Of a stretch of 64,000 nucleotides of DNA, positions 41,208 to 51,230 are shown piece after piece. The stretch is from Nephrocerus scutellatus (lineage: Eukaryota > Arthropoda > Insecta > Diptera > Pipunculidae): contig OX352761.1 in NCBI GenBank assembly GCA_947095585.1, positions 85,626,419-85,690,418 of the forward strand. The letters run 5' to 3'. A model generated the notes under the pieces. The model worked only from the letters and a program-made list of their open reading frames with translations. It ran no database searches and was not told where the DNA came from. Positions within the stretch are counted from its first letter, which is position 1. Every line of letters begins with the position of its first letter. A program made the position numbers and the translations under genes.

Positions 41208-41961
41208 GCATTACTCCTAAGTATTTGACAAAATCCTTTGATCTAATAATCTGGTTACCAACTCGTATATTTATATATTCTATATTTTTCCGGCTGGTAA
41301 TCAGGATTGCTTCCGTTTTATGGTCGGCTAATTCTAGACCGACGGATACTAGCCATTCTTTGATTTAGCCAACTGCTTCGTTCGTGGCTGACTCTATTCC
41401 ATTGATTGTCTTTGACACTGTGACAACGGCGATGTCGTCAGCGAATCCAAATATTTGTACGCCTGGTCCATATTCCATATTCCATAGAAGGGGACCCAGC
41501 ACCGATCCTTGTGGGACTCCTGCGGAGACGTTATAGTACTTTGTACCCTCATTGGTTTCGTACCTCAACTTTCTATAGCTTAAGTAGCTTGATACTATCT
41601 TCCTTATATAGTACGGTGCATCCATTTTGGCGAGTGATCTTCTTATTGAGGACCATTTTGCAGAGTTAAAGGCATTTTTTATGTCCAGTGTCATTACTGC
41701 ACAATATTCCTTTGTGCCCCACCGCCATCTTTCTCCATCAATCGCTTTCTTTGCTATATTGACCACCGCCTTTATGGCGTCGACGGTCGAGCGCGATTTT
41801 CTAAGCCCGAATTGATGATCTGACAGTGCTCCTTTATTATCCGCTATATTAAGCAATCTGTCATATATGATCCGCTCGAGTATCTTTCCCATTGTGTCTA
41901 GTAGGCATATTGGGCGGTACGACGATGGATCGCCCGGTGGTTTGTTTCCCTTTGGCAGCAA
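41208..41961 (-). pseudogene. R1-like copy 1: reverse transcriptase
   Basis: 198 codons carrying LLPKGNKPPGDPSSYRPICLL, KGALSDHQFGLRKSRSTVDA, MTLDIKNAFNSAKW (catalytic Asp), SAGVPQGSVLGPLLWN and FGFADDIAVV (catalytic pair). About 16 residues are missing just before the FADD box compared with copy 2. The frame stops at a TAA (41,365-41,367) that copy 2 shares. The stretch 41,208-41,364 encodes the next segment (VSVGLELADHKTE). Confidence 0.88.
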
Positions 41962-41970
41962 TACTAAATG

Positions 41971-42640
41971 TTACAGTTTCCAAGGTTCAGGGAAAACTCC
42001 TTTATCTAAACACCTTTGCATGCATGCCACGAACATGTCCGGCCTGCTTCGGATGGCCGCTTTCAATGCTTTGTTAGGAATGCCATCGGGTCCAGGAGCT
42101 TTGCTGTCTCGTATTCTTTTAGTTTCGTTCACGAGTTCATCAACTGTTAGCCTTGGAATACTTTCTGTGCTAATTTCTCTTATTATGTTGCACATAGTAT
42201 ATGGTCCTTTCGGAAATAGGTGTTCTACGATGGACCTAAGCTTTGTTGGGCATGATATTTGTGGGGTCTTACAGCCTTTTAGCTTTGCCATAACTATTTT
42301 GTATGCTGTGCCCCAGGGATTGATGTCCGCCTCGTCACATAGTCGTTTGAAGCACTTCGACTTGCTTTCTTTAATTGCATTTTTTAAATTTCGTCTAGCT
42401 AATCTTAGCATATCAAGACGTTCTTGAATGTCTGATCCCCTTCTTGATCGCTGCACTCTACGTCTGGCTTGTAAGCAGGTAGCTCTCAGTGCTTTTATCT
42501 GCTCATTCCACCAGTAGCAGTGTACACCTCTCTTGCTAGGTCTTCTCCTGGGCATAGCTGCGTCGCACGCTGTAGTGATTATACTGGTAAGTTGTTGCGA
42601 CAGGATCTCAGATGTTCCGCTTTCGATTAGGAAGCTTGAG
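41971..42640 (-). pseudogene. R1-like copy 1: linker and reverse transcriptase start
   Basis: 194 codons: RRRPSKRGVHCYWWNEQIK, the linker with LARRNLKNAIKESKSKCF, and the start of reverse transcriptase with RDSKAPGPDGIPNKALK. A TAA replaces a coding triplet after PEPWKL near 41,971. The region at 42,641-42,660 lacks about 36 bp relative to copy 2 (the EMFEEIIN words). Confidence 0.85.
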
Positions 42641-42641
42641 T

Positions 42642-43258
42642 TTATGATTTCTTGTCTTTCCGTTTAGGTCCCCCTAATTTTGGGCGTTGCACGGCTTTTT
42701 TTTCTTTAATTTCAATTACAATCGCCTGGTGGTCGCTGTGCGTATAGTCTTCGCTAACGCGCCATTTTACCATCCGCAGGAGGGAACTGCTAGCGAAGGT
42801 AATATCGATGATCGATCCCCTTCCTGCTTTGCGATACGTATTTGCTCGTCCCGTGTTAGATATGCCTATATTTAATGAGGCGAAAGATTCTAGCAGATAA
42901 TGTCCTCTGATATTAGTAAATCTGCTGCCCCAGTCTGTTGCCCAGGCATTGAAGTCTCCGCCTATAACCACTGGAGCTCTTCCTCGAGCATCGGCCGTTA
43001 AATTTTCTAGCATTGTTGAGTATTCGCTCATCGTCCAGCTGGGTCTTGCGTAACAACTATAAAAGTTGATTCCATTTATTTTGCCCGTACGAAGCCCTCC
43101 GCCTGCCCGTCTACGTCTTGGAAGGCATGTCTGCCCAAGCGTTGATGTCACGAGATTTGTACGGTTCGCTTATTCAAATTATGTCCGCTCTCTCGTCTTT
43201 AGCCGTCTGTGACAGGATATCCTGTGCTATCTCACAGTGATTTAGGTTAGATAACCTT
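42642..43258 (-). pseudogene. R1-like copy 1: endonuclease
   Basis: The N-terminus, NLNHCEIAQDILSQ, lies just after the ORF1 stop and is followed by a stop within DERADII and a frameshift near 43,110. The main frame has INFYSCYARPSWTMSEY, VVIGGDFNAWATDWGS (catalytic Asp/Asn), IIDITFASSSL and YTHSDHQAIVIEI (SDH). ORF2 begins within a few bases of the ORF1 stop. Confidence 0.85.
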
Positions 43259-44640
43259 CATACTTTTCTGCTGGCGATAGCTCTCCTAAAGACTGGGCAT
43301 TTGCTGCTGCCCGCTACATGCTTCGCATCTTCTGTGTGTTCCTTTCTACAGAACATGCACGAAGGCTCCTTTGCGCAAGACTTAGCTATGTGGCCCTCAT
43401 CCCCACATCTTCTACACAGCTTGGAGCGATCTTCTCCGTTTTTACACTGCTTGGCAATGTGCCCAAATTCCAGGCATTTGAAGCACTTTTTGAGGAGTGT
43501 CCGTTCGTGGATGCGACACACTACCCACCCGATTTTTATCTTCTTTGCTTCGAGCAGCTTCTTTGCTTTTGCATTTGGAAGGCTGATAGTCGCCGTTTGG
43601 GTTCCACCATATGCTTTCCTCAGCGATATAAAGTCTGACGGTGTGACGCCTTCGACTCCGGCTTGGACTTCGATTGATTCACAAATGTCTTCTTTTGTGG
43701 TGATCTCATCGATGTCTTTCAGCTCGATGCTAGTGCGTTGGGTGAGGGTTCTTACGTTTGCCTGTTCGCCTAACGCCTCACTTTTGACGCTTTTAAATTT
43801 CGCTGTCTTGTCACTTGTCTCGTTCAATTGAATTAAGAAGTCACCTTTTTGTGTCCTTCTGATCCTAGATACTGCTTTTCCAATTGTTTCTAGTTTTGGA
43901 TCAGCCTTCACGTTGCGCAATATCTGCGCATAGGATATTTTGCCCTTCGCTTCTATGACTTTGGCGTCAGGTCTTGCCTTTCTTATAATTGGCTTTTGTT
44001 TTACGGCGGACTTCTTGGCAGATGCGTCTGGCTTCACTTTATTTTTAGTTTTAGCGACGACTTTTGTCCATTCGCCTTCTCCAGTTTTTTTAACATTTTT
44101 AATACCCTTTTTCTGGGTTTTTTCTTCCGTCGCTATTACCATAGGTTTACGTGAGGACTGGCGTTGCTCTTGCCTCCGCTTTGGGTTCGGCGTTTCGCTG
44201 TGGAAAGGCTGCTTCCTGTTTTGCTCCATTGAAGCTTTGAGCCAGGGAGAGGTTTGAGATGAGGTGTGATTAACCATCTTCTCCTTAGTCTTCTTGTTAT
44301 TAACGTAGATAGCCGATAACTCATAGAGGTTTTTAATGCTATCATTCGCATCCCGCATGGCTTGATGGATGGAACGTTTTTTTCCATCTTCAAACATTTC
44401 TACCAGTCCCTTGATCTGCTCTCCTAGTTTATGAAAGTCGGATTTGCAGGGGCTGGCTTCTTTTATCACCTTTCTTGTTTCCGGTGATTCGCGCCTTTGT
44501 GACGTTTGGGCCACTGGTGATCTCGCCATCTTCGAACTCTTTTTAAAAGAATTCACATTCTCCTCTCCTACAACTCCTTCTACTTCTCCTCCTACTCCTC
44601 CTCCTAAATTCTGGGAATTCATTATAAATTGGGTCCCCAC
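43258..44640 (-). CDS. R1-like copy 1: ORF1 (Gag-like)
   Basis: An intact 460-codon frame. The first 200 residues are charged and low in complexity (Lys/Glu rich, Gly-rich start). A central region has ISYAQILRNVKADPKLE and an RNA-binding-like fold (TSIELKDIDEITTKEDICES, LRKAYGGTQTATISLPNAKA, KIGWVVCRIHE), followed by three knuckles: CFKCLEFGHIAKQC, CRRCGDEGHIAKSC and CMFCRKEHTEDAKH...C. In R1-clade elements ORF1 binds RNA and directs particles to the nucleus. No lesion is visible. The first Met (44,640) is not certain; MNSQNLGG seven codons later is an alternative. Confidence 0.88.
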   Translation of the reverse strand: MGTQFIMNSQNLGGGVGGEVEGVVGEENVNSFKKSSKMARSPVAQTSQRRESPETRKVIKEASPCKSDFHKLGEQIKGLVEMFEDGKKRSIHQAMRDANDSIKNLYELSAIYVNNKKTKEKMVNHTSSQTSPWLKASMEQNRKQPFHSETPNPKRRQEQRQSSRKPMVIATEEKTQKKGIKNVKKTGEGEWTKVVAKTKNKVKPDASAKKSAVKQKPIIRKARPDAKVIEAKGKISYAQILRNVKADPKLETIGKAVSRIRRTQKGDFLIQLNETSDKTAKFKSVKSEALGEQANVRTLTQRTSIELKDIDEITTKEDICESIEVQAGVEGVTPSDFISLRKAYGGTQTATISLPNAKAKKLLEAKKIKIGWVVCRIHERTLLKKCFKCLEFGHIAKQCKNGEDRSKLCRRCGDEGHIAKSCAKEPSCMFCRKEHTEDAKHVAGSSKCPVFRRAIASRKV

Positions 44641-45220
44641 TCAAAGCCGTTATCAATGCTCGGGTGTGTAGTCACCTATGGATCCCATGGTTATCTATGC
44701 AAGCAGTGAGGCCATGCGGGGGTTGACACGAGCCCTTATGGGGTCTTGTGTTCAGAGCCAGATCAGTGTTAGACAGGAATTTTCATCTGTACCTACACCA
44801 CTAACTTAAAAGCGACGAAACATTGAGCGTACTTTGAGTCCTGCCAGGGTTTTAACGGGACGGGGGCGCTGGTAGCATTAGCCCGAAAGCCATTTCAGCA
44901 AGATTTCACTCTCGCCTACTCAGGTAACAGAATACCACAGGCGTCAGCCCATAAGTCGACAAATTATAATGTTGCTTCCAGTATGCCATAATTAAGACCT
45001 TACTGGGCTCAGTCTTAATGCATTCGTTGAATGCCGCGTTCCCGCGTTGGCCGCGACTTCATCTCCGCCGTAACCCTGGCTAGGGCCCCTCACATGGTAC
45101 TATCACCCGGGGCAGGTGAACCAAGGTTTTTTGACGTGGTTTTACTCCCCGAACTAGGGCCCGTGGGGTTGTCAGACCCAACACTCTACTTCAAGAGTGC
45201 CCTTGCGGTAGCGTGTAGTG
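44641..45220 (-). other. R1-like copy 1: 5' UTR
   Basis: About 580 bp, higher in GC than the surroundings, with no open frame related to the element. It starts just after CACACTACAC next to the poly(A) of copy 2. An internal promoter is expected here, as usual for this class, but none is recognised. Confidence 0.65.
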
Positions 45221-45424
45221 TGTTTTTTTTTATGGCTGTGCCAAAGGTGGGGAATCTTCTAAAAGATACCAGTAGAGTACTCCAGGGGTACTAGCATGCA
45301 CGATTCGTAAACCTGAATGTTCGTACCAGGAAGTACGCATACGTACTAAACCCTCCTTACACACTTCAACTACTCTCCCCATGGGACTGCCGTTAGGTAT
45401 TACATCACGGGGCTGGTTAGCAGA

Positions 45425-46411
45425 TTACTCTATGCCTTCTGCATCTTCTGCTGCTGCTGATCGCCGTATATTTTCGATTCTTCGCAGCTCGTTTTGCACA
45501 TTCGTTACGAATACACACACTTCTGTCCACTTATCCTCGGATCTATGCATTTCTTCTAAAGGGACGTGTGGACGTGGCAGGTTACTTCTCCATTCTCTGA
45601 AGCGTCTGAAATGGAAAATCGCATGCTCTGTGTCTTCTTCCATGTCCGGACAATCTGGGCAGAAAGGTGAGCTATCGTGTCCAAATCGATAAAGATATTT
45701 TCGATAGCCGCCATGGCCTGACAGAAACTGCGTAAATTGGTAATTGCAGTTACTGTGAGATCGGTTTGTCCAATTCTCAATGTTCGGGATCAGCTTGTAG
45801 GTCCATCTTCCTTTCAAACTTATATCCCACCGGTCTTGCCATACAGCCATTGAGGTGGCCTTTTCTTCCTCTTTGATCATTTCGATTGTTCGTTGGTCCT
45901 GTTGTGATAAGGCTCTTCTATTGTAGATCCTAAGCATTTCATCTGCGAGGATATCTACTGGAACCATTCCTGCTATAACGAGGGCAGCATCATCGGAGAT
46001 CGTTCGGAACCCGCTGATCGTCCTTAGTGCACTGAGTCTGTATATAGACGATATGTTTCTTCTTATTTCTTTAGTCACCAGTGCATCCGCCCAAACTGGG
46101 GCTGCGTAAAGGAGGACTGAGCTGACTACTCTAGACATTAGGACCTTCCTTGGATATCCTGATCCTCCAACGTTTGGCAGAATTCGGAATAATGCTGCCT
46201 GCATCTGGGAAGCCTTTTTGCTCGAGTAGTCCACGTGTATTTTAAAACGGAGCCTATTGTCAAGCATTACTCCTAGGTATTTGACAAAATCCTTTGATCT
46301 AATAATCTGGTTACCAACTCGTATATTTATGTATTCTATATTTTTCCGGCTGGTAATCAGGACTTCTTCCGTTTTATGGTCGGCTAATTCTAGACCGACG
46401 GATACTAGCAA
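45425..46411 (-). pseudogene. R1-like copy 2: post-RT region and C-terminal zinc domain
   Basis: 328 codons from VSVGLELADHKTEEVLI through KDFVKYLGVMLDNRLRF, SVLLYAAPVWADAL and MVPVDILADEM to the C-terminal FCPDCPDMEEDTEHAIFHF. The last ligand of the zinc box is Phe instead of Cys; copy 1 keeps Cys. A TAA (46,421-46,423) separates it from the reverse transcriptase, in the same place as in copy 1. Confidence 0.88.
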
Positions 46412-47300
46412 TTTTTTGATTTAGCCAACTGCTTCATTCGTGGCTGACTCTATTCCATTGATTGTCTTTGGCACTGTGACAACGGCGATGTCGTCAGCGA
46501 ATCCAAATATTTGTACGCCTGGTGGTAATGCTAGTCTTAGAACTCCATCGTACATAATATTCTATAGAAGGGGACCCAGCACCGATCCTTGTGGGACTCC
46601 CTCGGAGACGTTATAGTACTTTGTACCCTCATTGGTTTCGTACCTCAACCTTCTATAACTTAAGTAGCTTGACACTATCTTCCTTATTTAGTATGGTGCA
46701 TCCATTCTGGCGAGTGATCTTCTTATTGAGGACCATTTTGCAGAGTTAAAGGCGTTTTTATGTCAATTGTCACTACTGCACAATATTCCTTTGTGCCCCA
46801 CCGCCATCTTTTTCCTTCAATCGCATTGGTCACATAGAAAGACCACCGTCTTTATGGCGTCGAAGGTCGAGCGCGATTTTCGAAACCCGAACTGATGATC
46901 TGACAGTGCTCCTTTATTATCCGCTATATTAAGCAATCTGTCATATATGATCCGCTCGAGTATCTTTCCCATTGTGTCTAGTAGGCATATTGGGCGGAAC
47001 GACCATGGTTCGCCCGGTGGTGTGTTTCCCTTTGGCAGCAATACTAAATGCTGCAGTTTTCAAGGTTCAGGGAAAACTCCTTCATCTAGACACTGTTGCA
47101 TGCATGTCATGAACATGTCCGGCCTACTTCGGATGGCCGCTTTCAATGCTTTATTAGGAATTCCATCGGGTCCAGGAGCTTTGTTGTCTCGTATTCTTTT
47201 ACTTGCGTTCACGAGTTCATCAACTGTTAGCCTTGGAATACTTTCTGTGCTAATTTCTCTTATTATGTTACACATAGTATATGGTCCTTTCGGAAATAGG
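46412..47300 (-). pseudogene. R1-like copy 2: reverse transcriptase, fragmented
   Basis: The same motifs as copy 1 can be followed across several frames: KAPGPDGIPNKALK (47,060-47,275), LLPKGNTPPGEPWSFRPICLL and HQFGFRKSRSTFDA (46,817-47,041), then GVPQGSVLGPLLYN and FADDIAVV around 46,480-46,600, including the segment MYDGVLRLALPPG missing in copy 1. Confidence 0.82.
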
Positions 47301-47304
47301 TGTT

Positions 47305-48147
47305 CTACGATGGACCTAAGCTTTGTTGGGCATGATATTTGTGGGGTCTTACAGCCTTTAGCTTTGCCATAACTATTTTGTATGGTGTGCCCCAGGGATT
47401 GATGTCCGCCCCGTCACATAGTCGTTCGAAGCACTTCGACTTGCTTTCTTTAATTGCATTTTTTAAATTTCGTCTAGCTAATCTTAGCATAGCAAGACGT
47501 TCTTGAATGTCTGATCCCCTTCTTGATCGCTGCACTCTACGTCTGGCTTGTAAGCAGGTAGCTCTCAGTGCTTTTATTTGCTCATTCCACCAGTAGCAGT
47601 GTACACCTCTCTTGCTAGGTCTTCTCCTGGGCATAGCTGCGTCGCACGCTGTAGTGATTATACTGGTAAGTTGTTGCGACAGGATCTCAGATGTTCCGCT
47701 TTCGATTAGGAAGCTTGAGTTTATGATTTCCTCAAACATTTCTTTATCAAGGAACTTGTCTTTCCATTTAGGTCCCCCTAATGTTGGGCGTTGCACGGCT
47801 TTTTTTTCTTTAATTTCAATTACAATCGCCTGGTGGTCGCTGTGCGTATAGTCTTCGCTGACGCGCCATTTTATCATCCGCAGGAGGGAACTGCTAGCGA
47901 AGGTAATATCGATGATCGATCCCCTTCCTGCTTTGCGATACGTATTTGCTCGTCCCGTGTTAGCTATGCCTATATTTAATGAGGCGAAAGATTCTAGCAG
48001 ATAATGTCCTCTGATATTAGTAAATCTGCTGCCCCAGTCTGTTGCCCAGGCATTGAAGTCTCCGCCTATAACCACTGGAGCTCTTCCTCAAGCATCGGCC
48101 GTTAAATTTTCTAGCATTGCTGAGTATTCGCTCATCGTCCAGCTGGG
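47305..48147 (-). pseudogene. R1-like copy 2: endonuclease and linker
   Basis: 256 codons with VIGGDFNAWATDWGS, IIDITFASSSLLRM, YTHSDHQAIVIEI, the EMFEEIINSSFLIESGTSEI segment (absent in copy 1) and RRRPSKRGVHCYWWNEQIK. The frame upstream of the first Met stays related to the endonuclease up to the truncation point at about 48,147. Confidence 0.87.
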
Positions 48148-48175
48148 TGTGTGTGTGTGTGTATGTGTATGTAGG
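48147..48175. repeat. (TG)n microsatellite at the 5' end of R1-like copy 2
   Basis: GTGTGTGTGTGTGTGTATGTGTATGTAGGTGTC-type run; on the minus strand, (CA)n with CATA interruptions leading directly into the truncated endonuclease. Probable insertion target of the R1-like elements. Confidence 0.8.
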
Positions 48176-48255
48176 TGTCTAAATACATATGCAAGAATTT
48201 TCATATTTTAGTAAGAATAATAATATTCGGTACGGGTGGGAATGGAAAATGGAAC

Positions 48256-48315
48256 AAATGCACGAACCCACAGCTCAGAAGTCTATGCTCCTATCCACTG
48301 AGCCACGGCGCCCAC
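48256..48315 (-). repeat. tRNA-like SINE head, copy 2
   Basis: On the minus strand: GGGCGCCGTGGCTCAGTGGA (A-box region), an anticodon-arm-like AGACTTCTGAGCT with a TCT triplet as in tRNA-Arg, then GTGGGTTCGTGCAT (B-box-like). No matching acceptor 3' end. Shares its first 12 bases with the copy at 13,002-13,068. Confidence 0.6.
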
Positions 48316-48329
48316 AGGATAAGTACTTT

Positions 48330-48779
48330 ATAAATTGTAAAACCGTAGAAAATTAAGTTAAAAACATATGTGATATTAGTTTATACTAGATTGCAATAAA
48401 AAAATACACCATATGTATTTTAAAAAAATATGCTGACATGAAGTCAAAATAGAGAATCAATGACATTGTGTTTTTGTTGTAAACAAACGAATCATTTACT
48501 GGGCAGGATAAGCATATTGCAATTTGCTATACCGAAGATCGAGCAAAAGCAAATAAACAAATATGTATGAATGACATTTGATGTCTTCTTTTTAAAATGG
48601 AACAAGCAATCATGAAACCTCAGTTGAATTTAGAGAAAGCGCTTATTCAAAGTTGAATTTCAATTTGTTGTAACTATATCTGTGATATCCATTCATTTGC
48701 TGATTATACAACGTTATCGGTTCCATTTAGGTTGTTAGTCAAAAAGAATGCAACTCTCGCGTGATTGATTCGCGTGAAT
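48330..48779. other. AT-rich spacer, no gene recognised
   Basis: No frame or repeat recognised. Confidence 0.45.
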
Positions 48780-49125
48780 TAATGAATATGGCTATTCCCT
48801 CTAATATCCAAGTCATTCTTGATTGGGGCAGATCTAATAGGGTGGAATTGAACCGAAAAAGTTCCAGGCTTGTCTTTTATCAGTTTGATAAACGATATAA
48901 CCATTACTTCATCTCTTTTTCGTAACGTAAACACTCGTTTCAACATTCAACATAGATTTGCCCTAAAACCTTTTTCATGTAGAGCCTAACACTTCAAATA
49001 GTCCTTTAATCCGAGAGTGACTTCGATGTGGAATCAATTGGTCCAATCCGTGTTTCCCGAACTTTGAATCTACAGGCCTTCAAAATAGCCAACTTCTTCT
49101 TGAAGGACTACCGTATTGTTCATTA
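48780..49125 (+). pseudogene. CR1/Jockey-like ORF2 tail, highly decayed
   Basis: Across shifting frames the plus strand reads LDWGRSNRVEFNRKKFQACL (the post-palm W-G...V-x-F-N-x-x-K-x-Q-x-C-L motif of CR1-type reverse transcriptases), then, after a deletion, RFNIQHRFALKPF, MWNQLVQSVFPEL and NLQAFKIANFFLKDY, the typical C-terminal end. It is a different family from the CR1-like copies at 3.3-9.4 kb. Confidence 0.5.
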
Positions 49126-49785
49126 GAAGATTAAAAAAAAGGTTCGTGTTAGCTCCGACGCGCGTCTGGAGTTTACTCCATAAGAACGATATTCTTGAAA
49201 TATATACAATACGCAAAAGCATCTCTTATAATACTGAAAGCATGCATATACTTTACATAAAAATATATTACTTATATTACATAAATACATTGTTATTAGG
49301 AAGATTGATTTCCTTCAGCATTACCATCATCTTGAGCATTATTAATTTCGTGAATAGTAACGTCATCATTAAATACTTTGACAATAGGTTTGTGTAACTA
49401 AAAAATACGATACGTCAACGTCGGAAGTTACATGAGTTACGAATTGTAAAAAGATCACAGCAATGGTTGTACGATATCTAGTCGTCCCCAGTGCTCTACC
49501 AGAAATTAAATCTAAATTAAGTTCTTTTATCAAAAATATTAAGCGCAATCCTTCATCTTTATCGAAGTGAATATTGAACTCGCCGCCAAGTATGAGCGAA
49601 AGTTCATCATAACGCTTCTTCAGCAGTTTTGAACCCCCTTCTGTATACTAAGAATGCCTCGTGCAGAAAATCGATTATTCTTTAACGTTTTGGTTGACTG
49701 AAATATAAACTGTACCCATTACAATTTGTTTACCGTTAAGTAAAGTGCATATCGCGGCACATATGTCCTCAAAAGTGGATTTGGT
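49126..49785. other. AT-rich spacer, no gene recognised
   Basis: One 93-codon frame (49,116-49,397) is Ile/Tyr-rich, as expected of chance frames in AT-rich DNA. Nothing else recognised. Confidence 0.45.
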
Positions 49786-49822
49786 TTGACTTACGTGCTG
49801 GGAATTTGTTCTCAAGTAAGCA

Positions 49823-50590
49823 TCATCGAAGACAGTAAAGTCGTCTTGCGCATCGCCAACATTTTAATATGTGTATATCTAATTGACCAACTTCTTCGCG
49901 CAAAGAATCGACAAAAAAGCACCATTGAAGCGGCGAAAGGGCTCCACCTTGTGGGCATCCCTTGGCCACTTCGACCGTAACTTTATCTTCTTTATTCTCG
50001 CCTGTCTGAAGAAGCCGGCGGAAAAGCATGTAGTGAATCCATCTGGTTAAGGTTGGTTCCACTCCACGCCTTTCAGCAGAGTTGAACATCGAGTTAAAGG
50101 TAGCGTTGTCAAAAGCTCACTCAATATCAATAAACACCGCTATGGCGAAGGCTCCGTTCATCATGCTCTTTTTAATCCTGAAAACAAGAAGAAGAAGAAG
50201 AGCAGACTCACAGGATTTACCACGCTGATAGTCGTGTTAATTAGCATTTAAGGGATTTATTTTGAGTAAATTCGACCTAATATACATCTCAACCAAGCGT
50301 TCAAGACCTTTCATTACAAATGAGAAAGACTGATTTGTCTGATGCTTTTAGCTAGTGAGTAGTCGCTTTTGCCTGGTTTCGGGATAAAAGCTACTCTAAC
50401 ATTGCATAAATATGTGGAACATACCTGAAGGCCAAACTAGATGTATATATCCGTTTTAGCTTGTCTATAAGTCTATTACCACCATGTTTCAGTATTATTA
50501 GGTATATACCATCTGGACCTGGTGCTTAAAATCCCTGAAGGACGAAATAAAGTATTCTTGCCTCCGATTTAGCCACCTTTCCTGCTACAT
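49823..50590 (-). pseudogene. LOA-like 2: reverse transcriptase
   Basis: The best frame (49,823-50,089) has RGVEPTLTRWIHYMLFRR, then EVAKGCPQGGALSPLQW, then a shift at the ADD region (the YADD box is not preserved in one frame). The fingers region (50,100-50,590) is decayed, with PGPDGIY-like and AFIPKPGK-like words in alternating frames. Confidence 0.65.
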
Positions 50591-51230
50591 ACCAATCATA
50601 TCTGGTGACATTTCTTCCATCTGGAGCCAAGTTGACACTACTAGTCTTAGCGCTCTGCTTAATGGGAAGTGAGTGTGGAGCAAAAAGTCAGTGACCTCCT
50701 CAATAGAGTTAGTGAAAGTGCCTTCAGATTTCCTGAGTGAGTTGAGTTTGGCTCTGTTGTCTTTCTGAAAGATTTTGCAGAGCATTGCTGTTTCTCTAAG
50801 CTCATTTATTTCGGAGCAAAATTTCCTATAGGACTCAAGCTTAGCCTTCTTAGCTTTTACCTTATATTCTTTCTGTTTACTCCTATAAGTCTCCCAGTCG
50901 CTTTCCAGATCTGTTTTTAAGGCTCCGTGAGACCTTGCAGAGTTTTTGAAGTTCACTGTTCCACCAGGGAACAGTTTTCCTTTTCCACTCCTTTCTGGCT
51001 GGACATGACTCACTCAACAAAGCTACCCATTAAGGATTTACACATAATTTGTGCTCTTAATTCAATATCAGCTTCGTTTGTGAGCTTCCTTTTGTGCATT
51101 CAAAGACCAGTTTTAGCTATAAGAGACTCTTGGAATTTCGTCCAGTCAGTTCTTTTTGGATTTCTGCGGATTTCTGCCGGCGGGAATGTGTTAAATTCGG
51201 CGCTTAGCTGAAACCCAATATATCAATGGT
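50585..51230 (-). pseudogene. LOA-like 2: linker and endonuclease end
   Basis: A 142-codon frame (50,585-51,013) holds the linker: DWETYRSKQKEYKVKAKKAK, ETAMLCKIFQKDNRAKLNSL and LLHTHFP, a word shared with fragment 1. Above it RNPKRTDWTKFQESL (about 51,115-51,175) and LSDH (about 51,225) mark the end of the endonuclease. Confidence 0.68.

Larger units (their letters stand above)
40802..45220 (-). mobile_element. R1-clade non-LTR retrotransposon, copy 1 (5'-complete)
   Basis: A 4.4-kb minus-strand element with short poly(A), ORF2, ORF1 and a roughly 580-bp 5' UTR. Clade is shown by ORF1 with three Cys/His knuckles and by the endonuclease words (NLNHCEIAQDIL, CYARPSWTMSEY, IGGDFNAWATDWGS). A C-terminal CPDCPDMEEDTEHAIFHC zinc box follows the reverse transcriptase. 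The element is flanked by CA-rich DNA at both ends. ORF2 has lost several hundred base pairs between reverse transcriptase and the C-terminal box, relative to copy 2. Confidence 0.9.
45223..48147 (-). mobile_element. R1-clade non-LTR retrotransposon, copy 2 (5'-truncated)
   Basis: 2.9-kb copy of the same family, upstream of and head-to-tail with copy 1. It has its own poly(A) (45,223-45,231), a roughly 190-bp 3' UTR and ORF2 from the endonuclease (within PSWTMSEY) to the C terminus. It ends at 48,147, where a (TG)n run starts. There are many small frameshifts. Relative to copy 1 it retains the long region between the reverse transcriptase and the C-terminal zinc box. Confidence 0.9.

Noticed and set aside
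43301..44257. Plus-strand frames of 105-176 codons
   Set aside because: Antisense of the intact R1-like ORF1; the Phe/Ser-rich composition is the complement of the Lys/Glu-rich ORF1.
48256..48315. Functional tRNA-Arg(TCT) gene
   Set aside because: No pairing acceptor stem and a poor B box; better explained as a tRNA-derived SINE head.
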